A model generated the notes under the pieces. The model did not search any database. It saw only the letters and a list, made by a program, of their open reading frames with translations, and was not told the origin of the DNA. Below, in pieces: positions 9,181 through 18,561 of a stretch of DNA of 64,000 nt. The stretch's first letter is position 1, and the number at the start of each line of letters is the position of its first letter. The position numbers and the translations under genes are program-made. The stretch comes from Sphingopyxis witflariensis (GTDB lineage: Bacteria > Pseudomonadota > Alphaproteobacteria > Sphingomonadales > Sphingomonadaceae): positions 25,001 to 89,000 of the forward strand of contig NZ_NISJ01000008.1 of assembly GCF_002205635.1 (NCBI RefSeq), written 5' to 3'.

Positions 9181-9972
9181 TCAGGCCGGAACGGTCGATT
9201 CGTCGAAGAACAGCACCTGCGAAATCGCCGCGCGCAGCGTCGCCGGCTGATAGGGCTTGGTGAGCAGGAAGGCCGGTTCGGGCCGGTCGCCGGTCAGCAA
9301 TCGCTCGGGGAAAGCCGTGATGAAAATGACAGGCACTGCCATGCCGGTCAGGATTTCCTGCACCGCCTCGATCCCCGAACTATTGTCGGCGAGCTGAATG
9401 TCGGCGAGCACGAGCCCGGGCTTGTGGGTCTTGGCCTCGTCGACCGCCTCGCGGTGCGTCGTGGCGACGCCGACCACGTCATGGCCGAGGTCGCGGACGA
9501 TCATTTCGATATCCATCGCGATGATCGGCTCGTCTTCGATGATCAGGATGCGCGCGCGCGTCTGGCGGTCGATTTCGTCGGTCGCCTCGGCGATCAGGCC
9601 CCGCACCGAGTCGGCGTCGCGGCCGATGATGCGGCCGGTGTCAGCCGCGCTGAAACCCTCGACCGCGGTCAGCAGCAAGGCCTGACGCGCAAGCGACGGG
9701 ATCCGGCGTAACCGCGCGTCGGCGATCGCGATGTCGGCGGTGACCGATTCGTCAGCGGCAACCCGTTCAGAGACCAGTCCGAAATTGTCATGAACCATCC
9801 GGTAGAGCTGGATTCTGAGGTCGCTCTCGATATCGACCGCGTCCGGATGCGCCACCAGCGTCTCGAGCAGGCGCGCGACCAGCGCATCGCCGCTCTGCTG
9901 GCTCCCCGAAATCGCGCGGCCGTAGCGTCGCAGATAGGGAAGATGCGGCGCGATCGCCTGACCCAATGACAT
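9181..9972 (-). CDS. phyR: Anti-anti-sigma response regulator PhyR
   Basis: This 263-residue protein joins an N-terminal sigma-factor-like domain (residues 1-135) to a C-terminal receiver (residues 141-260). The receiver shows the acidic pair E146-D147, phosphoacceptor D191 in LVLADIQLAD, and K239 in LLTKPYQP. Phosphorylated PhyR binds NepR and frees the ECF sigma factor EcfG, switching on the general stress response. The ATG at 9972 has a GAGGAGG ribosome site seven bases upstream. It is divergent from nepR, the usual arrangement. No kinase gene is nearby, as is common when several HWE kinases feed PhyR. Confidence 0.96.
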   Translation of the reverse strand: MSLGQAIAPHLPYLRRYGRAISGSQQSGDALVARLLETLVAHPDAVDIESDLRIQLYRMVHDNFGLVSERVAADESVTADIAIADARLRRIPSLARQALLLTAVEGFSAADTGRIIGRDADSVRGLIAEATDEIDRQTRARILIIEDEPIIAMDIEMIVRDLGHDVVGVATTHREAVDEAKTHKPGLVLADIQLADNSSGIEAVQEILTGMAVPVIFITAFPERLLTGDRPEPAFLLTKPYQPATLRAAISQVLFFDESTVPA

Positions 9973-10074
9973 GTAAAACCTCCTCATACAGGACCGAGCC
10001 TGCCTCGAAACCCACGCAAAAGCACGACAATAGCGTGCGCACATCGCCCGCGCCCGACATAATTATGCCATAGC

Positions 10075-10099
10075 GGAACGATTTAGCCGCAAAATAGTT
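10075..10099 (+). promoter_or_regulatory. EcfG-type promoter of nepR
   Basis: GGAAC at 10075-10079 is followed after 17 bases by GTT at 10097-10099, matching the general stress sigma factor consensus. It lies 84 bases upstream of the nepR start, so nepR should be under positive feedback from EcfG. No comparable site faces phyR. Confidence 0.8.
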
Positions 10100-10182
10100 T
10101 CATGTGGACAGAACAAAGGCGCATTGCAGTTTGGTGTGTGCGCCGTTAGCAATAGGTCCTATGTCCAACGGATACTTCGATA

Positions 10183-10353
10183 ATGTCACCTGAATCCGGC
10201 CCGTCGCCTCAAAAGCCGGCCGGAAAGGACGCGGAAAAGAAAATCCCCAAAAAGTCGCAGGATGTGAACATCGCCCTGCGCCGGGCCTATGAGTCTGCGG
10301 TCGACGAAGTGATCCCGCAGTCGATGCTGGACCTGCTCAACAAGCTGGATTGA
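10183..10353 (+). CDS. nepR: Anti-sigma factor NepR
   Basis: A 56-residue protein with the NepR signature: a Lys-rich start, then IALRRAYESAVDEVIPQ and MLDLLNKLD, the two helices that grip EcfG. In unstressed cells NepR holds EcfG inactive; PhyR-P removes it. It is preceded by an EcfG promoter. A 10-codon frame starting ATG at 10161 ends in a TGA that overlaps the nepR start region and could affect its translation. The usual partner gene ecfG is not next to it: the next gene is tgt on the opposite strand, and the two stop codons abut at 10353/10354. Confidence 0.9.
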   Translation: MSPESGPSPQKPAGKDAEKKIPKKSQDVNIALRRAYESAVDEVIPQSMLDLLNKLD

Positions 10354-11487
<1,134 letters not shown>

Positions 11488-11525
11488 CTATGGCGGGCAA
11501 AGTGCCAAAAGTCGAGGCGGCGACC

Positions 11526-11662
11526 GATCCTCCCTGTGCCGTAGGCATGGGGAGGTGGCAGCGCGAAGCGCTGACGGAGGGACTTTGGCGCTGACGTTGC
11601 GGCCCCTCCACCGCCGCCTGCAGCGGCGGCCCCCTCCCTATGGCTTCGCCACAGGGAGGATC
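11526..11662. repeat. Palindromic intergenic repeat, class C
   Basis: The outer arms GATCCTCCCTGTG and CACAGGGAGGATC are perfect inverted complements. Inner hairpins (GCGCGAAGCGC and CCGCCGCCTGCAGCGGCGG) are also present. The type differs from classes A and B. It fills most of the gap between the hemerythrin and tgt genes. Confidence 0.88.
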
Positions 11663-11671
11663 TGGACGGAG

Positions 11672-12160
11672 CTATTCCTTAGCCTCCTCACTCGAAGGCT
11701 CGTCAGCCGCAGCCTTGGCTTTCTCCTTCGGCTTCTGCTTGTCGAAGATCGCCGCGAGCTCCTTTTTCTTCGCCTCAGACAGACCTTCCTCGGCCTCGGG
11801 GAACATCTCTTCCTCCTCTTCGTCGATATGGTGGAGGTAGCGGTGCTTCATCGTGCGAAAGCGGGTCAGCCAGCCGGTCGAGGCAAAATCCATCTCGTAA
11901 AGTTCGGTCAGCAGATCGTCGATTTCCTTATGCTCGGCGACGCTATGCTGCGCCTCGTCGCGCAGGTCAGGCTTGCCGAGCATTGTCGCATAGAGCGACA
12001 TTTCTTCCGACGCCGCATGCGCGGTCACCTCGATGCGAAACGCCTCGAACAGCTTTTCGCGCTCGGGGCTGTCGCCGTGGGTGTCGTCGATCTGCCCCAG
12101 CAATTTGCGGTGGCGATCATGATCGGCCTTCAGCCGCGCGAAGATTTTGGTTTCGGCCAT
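11672..12160 (-). CDS. Hemerythrin HHE domain protein
   Basis: This 162-residue cytoplasmic protein has a four-helix hemerythrin/HHE core (residues about 5-130) with iron-ligand candidates in LKADHDRHRKLL, TAHAASEE, EHKEIDDL and HHIDEEEEEMF, followed by a charged Lys/Glu/Ala tail. HHE proteins bind O2, NO or iron and are often stress induced. An EcfG-type promoter sits 22-46 bases upstream of the ATG and a clear AAGGAG ribosome site precedes it. That points to membership of the PhyR/NepR/EcfG general stress regulon. The ligand gas is unknown. Confidence 0.88.
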   Translation of the reverse strand: MAETKIFARLKADHDRHRKLLGQIDDTHGDSPEREKLFEAFRIEVTAHAASEEMSLYATMLGKPDLRDEAQHSVAEHKEIDDLLTELYEMDFASTGWLTRFRTMKHRYLHHIDEEEEEMFPEAEEGLSEAKKKELAAIFDKQKPKEKAKAAADEPSSEEAKE

Positions 12161-12181
12161 GTCCTTCTCCTTGAGGAAAAG

Positions 12182-12206
12182 AACGGTTTCCGATGCAGGG
12201 GGTTCC
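12182..12206 (-). promoter_or_regulatory. EcfG-type promoter of the hemerythrin gene
   Basis: On the minus strand GGAAC (12206-12202) and GTT (12184-12182) are separated by exactly 17 bases, with C before GTT as in the consensus. The site lies between the lipase stop codon and the hemerythrin start, in the right orientation and at a fitting distance. Confidence 0.75.
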
Positions 12207-12219
12207 GGTGCGGGGCCGA

Positions 12220-13068
12220 TCAGTCCGCGATATGCGCGTCGAACCAGCCGACCAGATCATCAAGCACCACACCCTGTTCGGGCTCGTTATAGATTTCGTG
12301 GAACAAGCCGGGATAGATTTTGAGTAGCTTGTCGGCCGACGAAACATGCTCGAACAAATAGCGCGAACCGTCGGGGGAGGTCAGTCGGTCCGCCTCGCCA
12401 TGCTGGATCAGGATCGGCAGCGTGATTTCAGGCGCCCCGGCCTGCGCTGCAGCCATAGCATCCATAAACTCCTTGCCCAGCCGCGCACCGATTTTGCCCG
12501 GATAGACGAGCGGGTCAGCCTGATAGGCGGCCACCACCGCAGGATCGCGGCTCACGCCCTTGGCATCGAGCGCCAGAACGCCGAGGCGCGGGAAGAAGCG
12601 CGACAGAAAACGGCTGATCCAGACGGTGAAGCGCGACGGCGGGGCGGCAGGCAGTATCGCGGGGCCCGACAGTGCCGCGGCAACGAACGCCTGCTGCCGC
12701 TCGATCAAAAACAGGGTCGCGATCAACCCGCCCATGCTGTGCCCAAGCAGCAGGCGCGGCGTGTCGCCATGATTGACTTCAACCAGCGTCAACAACTCGG
12801 CCATCCCGTCGGTGAAGGCCGAAAAGCGCGGGACGAAACCGGGGGTGCCGTCCGACCGGCCATGTCCCCAATGGTCGATCGCGTAAAGCGCATAGCCGGC
12901 ATCGGTCAGCCGCTTCGCAACATGGTTATAGCGTCCGGCATGTTCGGCATAGCCATGGGCAAGCAGGACGATGGCGCGCGGGCGGCCTTCGGGCAGCCAG
13001 TGAGTGACGTGCAGCTTTGCGCCGGCGCCCGCCGATCCTGCGGGCAGAATCACCGCGCCCGCCGCCAT
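12220..13068 (-). CDS. Alpha/beta hydrolase, monoacylglycerol lipase-like
   Basis: The 282-residue protein has the monoacylglycerol lipase layout: HGYAEHAGRYNHVA (oxyanion hole), DHWGHGRSDG, the nucleophile elbow LLLGHSMGGLIA, the acid in HGEADRLTSP and the His in GLFHEIYNE. The family releases glycerol and fatty acid from monoacylglycerol or acts as a lysophospholipase. It follows the patatin-like gene by two bases and closes the lipid block, which fits a role in mobilising stored acylglycerols (inference). The ATG at 13068 gives the normal N-terminus. The longer open frame upstream only reads through the patatin gene. Confidence 0.88.
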   Translation of the reverse strand: MAAGAVILPAGSAGAGAKLHVTHWLPEGRPRAIVLLAHGYAEHAGRYNHVAKRLTDAGYALYAIDHWGHGRSDGTPGFVPRFSAFTDGMAELLTLVEVNHGDTPRLLLGHSMGGLIATLFLIERQQAFVAAALSGPAILPAAPPSRFTVWISRFLSRFFPRLGVLALDAKGVSRDPAVVAAYQADPLVYPGKIGARLGKEFMDAMAAAQAGAPEITLPILIQHGEADRLTSPDGSRYLFEHVSSADKLLKIYPGLFHEIYNEPEQGVVLDDLVGWFDAHIAD

Positions 13069-13070
13069 GA

Positions 13071-14534
13071 TCAGCGCACCGCCTTTTGAAGCGCGCCGCT
13101 GCGGTGGCCCGGGCCGTCGTCGCCCGCCTTGTCGATCCTGGCCAAAATCCCTTCCAGCGCGCGACTGATCGCGGTTTGCGTCCGCACCATTTCGATCTTG
13201 GGCCAGGCGGTGCGCTGACCGGTGTCGACCAGTTCGTCGATGTCCTCCTGACGCAGATCGGAGAGGATCTTGGTCGGCGACCAGAATTTGGGTGGGCGGA
13301 TAATGTTGATATCGCCGGTATATTCCTGATTGATCACCGAGCGCGCGAGATTGGCGAGGCTGTTGAGCGGCGGCACCAGTTCCAGCGGCTTCTGAAAAAT
13401 CACCATATTGGCGTTGAGCCACGCCTTGAAGGTCGCCATCGAAGCGTGCTGGATCGCCTCGATCGGCGCCATCTGCTTGCGCGTGTCGGTCGCGAAAGGC
13501 AGCGCGATCGGATTCGCCTGGCTGACGATATGATGGTTGACGCCATAGAGGCGCTCGAGCCGCTTGGTCGGGATATCATGGGTCACCGACCCGTCAACCC
13601 AGCGCCGGTCGGGCTGATAGGGAACGCGGTTGCCCGCTTCGTCACGCGCCATCAGCATCACCGGCGGGAACACGCCGGGCACCGCGCACGAAGCGGCGAC
13701 GGCTTCGCGGATCAGCACATTGGGCGCGGTGATCGCGTTGAGCAGCCGGCCGTTCTGATGCTTTTCGGCGGGCGCGACCGAGACGTTAAGGTGGCGGCCG
13801 CTGATCTCATAGGCTTCCTGAAAGGTCAGGTCGGGGATGAGTTCGGCGAGCCGGTCGGCGACATCGGCCGCCGCCATGCGCCGATAGTCGCGCTCGACCG
13901 CCGGGGTGGCGAGCATGCCCTGATCGAGCCAAGCGCCAATATCGCGGTCGGCGCGGGTACACACCATTGCGGCGACGATCGACCCGCCGCTGGCGCCCGA
14001 CAGGATCGAGGGCAAGACGCCTTCGGACCACAGCGCCTTGGCGACCCCGACATGGAAGTAAAGGAAGCTGCCCGATCCCGACAAAAGCAGCGCCGAGCGG
14101 CCGTAACAATGCTGGGCACGGCGGAAAAAATCGCGTTTTTCGTCGCGGTCGATGCTGCGCGCCGCGGCGATCCGGTCCAACGCCGACACAACCTCCGCAA
14201 CATAATCCTCGATCAGCTTTTTCGTACCGAAGCGCGCCTTCTGGTAAAGCCGTTCGTGGCCCATGCCGTCGATATTACCGTGGATGCCTTCATTGAGGAC
14301 GAAGAGCAGCCCCTTCACGTCGCCCGCCGCCGACAATTTACGCAGCCGGTCGAGCCGCGCGCGGATCGCTTTATAGTCGAAATGCTTGCTCTCGTCGCTG
14401 TCACGCCACGCCTGCAATCCCGATTTCCGGTCATGGTCCCGGGCCGCTTGCGACCAGGCGGCATAGTCAGGTGCGGTCACGAGATCGCGGTCGGCGCTGA
14501 GCGTCGGGGTGAAAAACATGCGGTCGTCCTGCAA
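13071..14534 (-). CDS. Patatin-like phospholipase with DUF3336 region
   Basis: This 487-residue protein has an N-terminal DUF3336 region (residues about 10-140), typical of TGL3/4/5-type triacylglycerol lipases, and a patatin core. The core shows the oxyanion glycine loop LLSGSGSFLYFHVG, nucleophile S182 in SGASGGSIVA, and the catalytic Asp in WVDGSVTHD. It is predicted to hydrolyse triacylglycerol or phospholipid. It sits directly downstream of the WS/DGAT gene (nine-base gap), so synthesis and hydrolysis of neutral lipid appear to share a transcript. The start at MQDDRMFF is chosen; an ATG five codons later is possible. Confidence 0.88.
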   Translation of the reverse strand: MQDDRMFFTPTLSADRDLVTAPDYAAWSQAARDHDRKSGLQAWRDSDESKHFDYKAIRARLDRLRKLSAAGDVKGLLFVLNEGIHGNIDGMGHERLYQKARFGTKKLIEDYVAEVVSALDRIAAARSIDRDEKRDFFRRAQHCYGRSALLLSGSGSFLYFHVGVAKALWSEGVLPSILSGASGGSIVAAMVCTRADRDIGAWLDQGMLATPAVERDYRRMAAADVADRLAELIPDLTFQEAYEISGRHLNVSVAPAEKHQNGRLLNAITAPNVLIREAVAASCAVPGVFPPVMLMARDEAGNRVPYQPDRRWVDGSVTHDIPTKRLERLYGVNHHIVSQANPIALPFATDTRKQMAPIEAIQHASMATFKAWLNANMVIFQKPLELVPPLNSLANLARSVINQEYTGDINIIRPPKFWSPTKILSDLRQEDIDELVDTGQRTAWPKIEMVRTQTAISRALEGILARIDKAGDDGPGHRSGALQKAVR

Positions 14535-14542
14535 GACATGGT

Positions 14543-16087
14543 TTATTTTTTCTGAGTCTTGCTGGTTGCGTTGCCTTTGGCAACCGGTTTCCGCGTGACC
14601 TTCGCCGGCGCTTTCGTCGCGCCCTTCGCCTTGGGCACAGCCTTCGGCTCTGCCGTAGCGGCTTTCGCCTTTTCAGACTTGGGCACAGCCGCCATCAGAT
14701 CGGCGAAGCTATCTTCGATACACTCGCGGAAAAAGGCGATGTCGGGCATGACCGCGCGTTCGGAGACGATCGAAAAGGCGATCCGGCCGTTATAGCTGGG
14801 CGTAGCGACGAACAGCCCCATATTGTTGGCGAGCGGCGCCATGCCATGCTGCGTCACAAGCTGCGCGCCCGCGAGATAGAGCGGCACCTGCGCCCCCGGC
14901 ACGTTCGAGATGAAAAGATTGGTGCCGCGCACCGCGAAACGCTCGCTGGTGACGAGCCGCGCGACCGCCGCCATCGTCGCGCCCGGAATATGCTGCGACA
15001 GGTCGGTCATGATCCGCGCGCTGACCCCGGCCTTCGCCTCCTTCGCCTCGACCGTATAGTCGCGGATCGCCGCCAGCCGCGCGAGCGGATCGGCGAGGTC
15101 GCTGCGTACCGGAACACTCATCGCCGACACCTGATTGCCCGGTTTCGACGCCTTGCCACCCTTGCCGCGCAAGTTGATCGGCGCGACCGCGACCAGACTG
15201 TCCTTCGGCAACTCCTTATGCTGCGCCAGATATTTGCGCAGCGCCCCGCCGACGGTGGTGAGGACGACATCATTGACCGTCGCGCCGAGCACCTTCTTGC
15301 GTATCGCCGCGACATCGGCGAGCGCCACCGACGTCCCGTCGAACATCTTGTGCGGGCCGACCGGCGCGTTGAAGCGCGTTTCGGGAACTCCCGCAGTCAT
15401 GCCACCCTCTGCGATCGATTTGCGCGCCGCGGAGATGATCGCGGGCGACATTTTCATCAGCGCGTTCATGAATTTGACCGGCGACTGCATCGACGCCGAC
15501 CAGGCACGCGAGAGGGTTTCGGCGCTCGTCGGCGCGTCGCCCAGATCCTCGACCGGCGGCGGTTCGGCAATCGCGGGGGTGCCCTTCGCATCAATATCGC
15601 TCATCGCGACAAAGGCGTGGGCACCCGATGCACCGTCGACCGCGGCATGATGGACGCGGTGAAGCATCGCAAAGCTGCCCTTCGGGATGCCCGGGATCCG
15701 GTCGAGCCCCTCTATGATGTAAATGTCCCAGAGCGGCCGGTTCATATCCATCGGCTTCGAGAAATGGCGCGCGACCGCGATGCAGAATTGCCGCCAGTCG
15801 CCGGGTTCGGGCAGGCGCGCGTGGCTCATATGCGCCTCGATATCGAAATGCTCGTCCTCGACCCAATAGGGATGATCCATGTCGAACGGCAGGCGGTGGA
15901 GCCGACGCTTGAACAGAGGCGAAGTGTGGACGCGGCTTTCGACGTGGCGGATGATGTCCTTGAAACGCACAAAGCCGCCCGGCGCGGTCGAGGGATCGTA
16001 GATATAGACCCCCATGATGTGCGTCAGATTGTTCGCGGTCTGGGTGTAGAGGAACTGGGCGTCCTGCGCGCTTAGCTGCTTAAGCAT
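14543..16087 (-). CDS. Wax ester synthase/diacylglycerol acyltransferase
   Basis: The 514-residue enzyme joins an acyl-CoA to a fatty alcohol or diacylglycerol, making wax ester or triacylglycerol. The catalytic HHxxxDG motif is seen as H146-H147-AAVD-G, and the second family motif appears near the C-terminal half (NLRGKGG, ISNVPG). The last 45 residues form a Lys/Ala/Pro/Thr-rich tail resembling histone H1, not part of the usual domain. The start at 16087 (MLKQLSAQDAQF) matches the family; it overlaps the plsB stop by eight bases. The genes on both sides handle acylglycerols. Confidence 0.93.
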   Translation of the reverse strand: MLKQLSAQDAQFLYTQTANNLTHIMGVYIYDPSTAPGGFVRFKDIIRHVESRVHTSPLFKRRLHRLPFDMDHPYWVEDEHFDIEAHMSHARLPEPGDWRQFCIAVARHFSKPMDMNRPLWDIYIIEGLDRIPGIPKGSFAMLHRVHHAAVDGASGAHAFVAMSDIDAKGTPAIAEPPPVEDLGDAPTSAETLSRAWSASMQSPVKFMNALMKMSPAIISAARKSIAEGGMTAGVPETRFNAPVGPHKMFDGTSVALADVAAIRKKVLGATVNDVVLTTVGGALRKYLAQHKELPKDSLVAVAPINLRGKGGKASKPGNQVSAMSVPVRSDLADPLARLAAIRDYTVEAKEAKAGVSARIMTDLSQHIPGATMAAVARLVTSERFAVRGTNLFISNVPGAQVPLYLAGAQLVTQHGMAPLANNMGLFVATPSYNGRIAFSIVSERAVMPDIAFFRECIEDSFADLMAAVPKSEKAKAATAEPKAVPKAKGATKAPAKVTRKPVAKGNATSKTQKK

Positions 16088-18425
16088 CTGATCCTCCTGG
16101 GGTCGGCAAACGATCGGCGAGCGCCAGTGTCGTGAGGCGCATCGATTCCATGACATTGGCGAGCCCGCGCAATTCGATCAGCAGCGCGCGGCGCGCGATC
16201 AGGCTGTCAGGGGTCGCGGTGTCGGCAAGCCCGATGTGGCGCATCAGCGACAGGCCGTTGGCGAACAGCAATTTGCCAATCGCCGCCTCGCTGCTGATCC
16301 GGCGGAGCAGATAGGCCTGCTTCCCCTCGGTCAGCGCGGCGTCGAGCAGCGCCTTTTCATCGACCTCATCGCCCGGCCGCGCGCGCGCCAATATCTCGGC
16401 GACGACCGAATAAGCCTCGGCGAAGGGCAGCAATATCGCATGGCCGACGAGCGGTTGGCAGCGACGGATGAGCTGCGCGACGCCGCGATCGCCGCTGGCG
16501 AGGCGGCGGTCCCACACCGGGTCGATGCGTTCGAGTTCGGCCTCCAGCGCGGCGCGATGCTCGTCGCGCGGCGGATAGAAAAATTCGAATTTGAACAGAT
16601 CGCGCAGCCGGTCGATCTTCGCCCAAAAGGCAGCGGTCGCATCGCGGCTGTCGGCGTCGCGCAGTTCGCACAGCGCGAGTTCGATCATCGCGCGGTCGAG
16701 AAAATGATGCGCGATGATGTTGCGATAATAGCTCGCCATCGGATGCTTGGCGGGCTCGATCGAATAGACATTTTCGCTGCCCGCCTCGTAACGCGTCAGC
16801 AGCCCGCTCGCGACGAGCGTGTCGACCGTGGCCGACAGCGCGGCGTTGTCGCTGCTTTCGAGTTCACGGCTGAGGCGGATGCCGCGCGCCCGCGCCCAAT
16901 CGGTGACCGCGCCGATGGTGGCGAGCAGTTCGGCGGCGGTCACGCCGCGCGGCGCGGTGCCGAGCAGGATCAGGCACATCACCGAAGTGACGGTGAGCGG
17001 GGTCACGCGGTTCGCCTCGACCGCGACGGCGAAAGCGATTTTCTCGAGCGCGCGCTTGTCGTCGGGGGCGGGCGCCGTATCGATCACCACCGGCTCGCCG
17101 ATGTCGAGCCGGATGCGCCCCGACGGTTCCTTCAGGCTCTTCATATAGCCGAGGAACCAGCTCAGCGATTCGGGCTTCTTGCTCCGACCCGTCTGTTCGG
17201 CGGCATATTCCTCGACATCGCGGATGAGGTCGAAGCTGGTCACAAAGGGCACGAAATGCACGTCGCGCGTCCCCGTTGCGTGCGCGGCGTCGAGAACATA
17301 TTTCATGAGGCCATATTTGGGCGGCATCAGCTTGCCGAGCCGCGAGCGCGTACCTTCGAACGCCCAGGACAGTGGGAAACGCTTGGCGAGCAGCCACGCG
17401 ATATAATGGCGCAGCACCGCCTTATAGACCGGCTGATCCTGAAAGCTGCGGCGGATGAAGATCATCCCCGAACGGCGGAAAAATTCGCCCATCACCGCAA
17501 AATCGAGATTGGCGCCGCCGAAGCTGTGGAGCATCGGCATGTCGCTCTCATAGAGCAGGCGGCTGGGCGTCGCGCCGTCGATATAGGTTTTGTGGGTGAA
17601 GAGGATGCAGGTCGGATGCTCGCGCAATATCCCGCGCAGCTTCGCAAGCTCCACCGCATCGATCTCCATCGCGGGCGCATAGCCGCCAAACATCATGCGA
17701 TCGAGCCGCGCGCGCAGATCGAGGAAGAGCGCGCTCGGCCGCGCGATGACCTCCTTCATCATCGGGCGCGCTTCGCGCAGCAGGTCGGCGACGGGGCGAT
17801 CAAGCGAAGCCGACAAGTCGGCGAGCGCGGCGCGGAAACGCGGGTCGGTGCGCAGACTGTCGGCAACGAAGCGCGGCACCTTGTAGCGGCTGCCGCGGAT
17901 GCCGCGTTCGGCGACGTCGAGCGCCAGCCCCGCCTGCCGCGCGACGAAGCCCGCAAATTCGCCGTCGCCCTCGTCACCGCCCCCGGTCTGGGCGAGAAAA
18001 CGGGCCTTGAGCGCTGCCTGCGTCGCCGCCTCCCCCACCAAAATCTGGGCGCGGCGACGGTCGCGCCACAGGATCAGCCGCGCGCGCAGCGATCCCGGCT
18101 GGCGCGGGTCACCGAAGATCAGATGGCGGAGCTTGAGCGCGCGGTCGCGCTCGAAATTGGGGATGCGCCACGCGACGCGTAGCGGCACGACCGGCCGTTC
18201 GGAGGCACCCGCGAGACGCGCTTTCAACTGATCGAGGTCGAGCGCATGATCGCCGTCGGCGATCGCCAGGCTGACCCACTCGGGTTCCTGATCGCCAGAT
18301 GTCGCGTGGATCCAGTCGAGCAGCACGCGCCGCTCGACGCGGTTACGGGCATCAATGATGTAGAGACGGTCGGCCGTTTCGGTTTCCGCCGCGAGCGGCA
18401 AACGGGGCGTTCCGTCAGCCATCAA
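16080..18425 (-). CDS. plsB: Glycerol-3-phosphate 1-O-acyltransferase
   Basis: This 781-residue membrane-bound acyltransferase starts phospholipid and triacylglycerol synthesis by acylating glycerol-3-phosphate. The acyltransferase motifs are present: block I HKTYIDG (HX4D form, around residue 280), block II FFRRSGMIFIRRSF, block III FEGTRSRLGK and block IV VPFVTSFDL. Length suits the PlsB class. It lies between the HAD/AGPAT fusion and WS/DGAT genes on the same strand. A class B palindrome separates it from the fusion gene, so the two may or may not be co-transcribed. Confidence 0.93.
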   Translation of the reverse strand: MMADGTPRLPLAAETETADRLYIIDARNRVERRVLLDWIHATSGDQEPEWVSLAIADGDHALDLDQLKARLAGASERPVVPLRVAWRIPNFERDRALKLRHLIFGDPRQPGSLRARLILWRDRRRAQILVGEAATQAALKARFLAQTGGGDEGDGEFAGFVARQAGLALDVAERGIRGSRYKVPRFVADSLRTDPRFRAALADLSASLDRPVADLLREARPMMKEVIARPSALFLDLRARLDRMMFGGYAPAMEIDAVELAKLRGILREHPTCILFTHKTYIDGATPSRLLYESDMPMLHSFGGANLDFAVMGEFFRRSGMIFIRRSFQDQPVYKAVLRHYIAWLLAKRFPLSWAFEGTRSRLGKLMPPKYGLMKYVLDAAHATGTRDVHFVPFVTSFDLIRDVEEYAAEQTGRSKKPESLSWFLGYMKSLKEPSGRIRLDIGEPVVIDTAPAPDDKRALEKIAFAVAVEANRVTPLTVTSVMCLILLGTAPRGVTAAELLATIGAVTDWARARGIRLSRELESSDNAALSATVDTLVASGLLTRYEAGSENVYSIEPAKHPMASYYRNIIAHHFLDRAMIELALCELRDADSRDATAAFWAKIDRLRDLFKFEFFYPPRDEHRAALEAELERIDPVWDRRLASGDRGVAQLIRRCQPLVGHAILLPFAEAYSVVAEILARARPGDEVDEKALLDAALTEGKQAYLLRRISSEAAIGKLLFANGLSLMRHIGLADTATPDSLIARRALLIELRGLANVMESMRLTTLALADRLPTPGGSDA

Positions 18426-18451
18426 TCGGCCCTCGCCATCCGGATGCCGTC

Positions 18452-18548
18452 CGTCATTGCGAGGGGCCGAAGGCGACGCGGCAATCTCCTGTTACCGGCC
18501 TGTTATGGCCGCTAGCTGGAGATTGCTTCGCCTCGCTCGCAATGACGG
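18452..18548. repeat. Palindromic intergenic repeat, class B copy 2
   Basis: The outer arms CGTCATTGCGAG and CTCGCAATGACG match copy 1 at 9073-9157. The centre differs (a GGCCTGTTATGGCC inverted repeat). It occupies the gap between plsB and the HAD/acyltransferase gene. Confidence 0.9.
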
Positions 18549-18561
18549 GGTGCATCATATT

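Noticed and set aside
16236-18182. A 648-codon plus-strand frame opposite plsB
   Set aside because: Shadow of a high-GC gene; composition is Arg/Ala-rich and PlsB motifs are intact on the minus strand.
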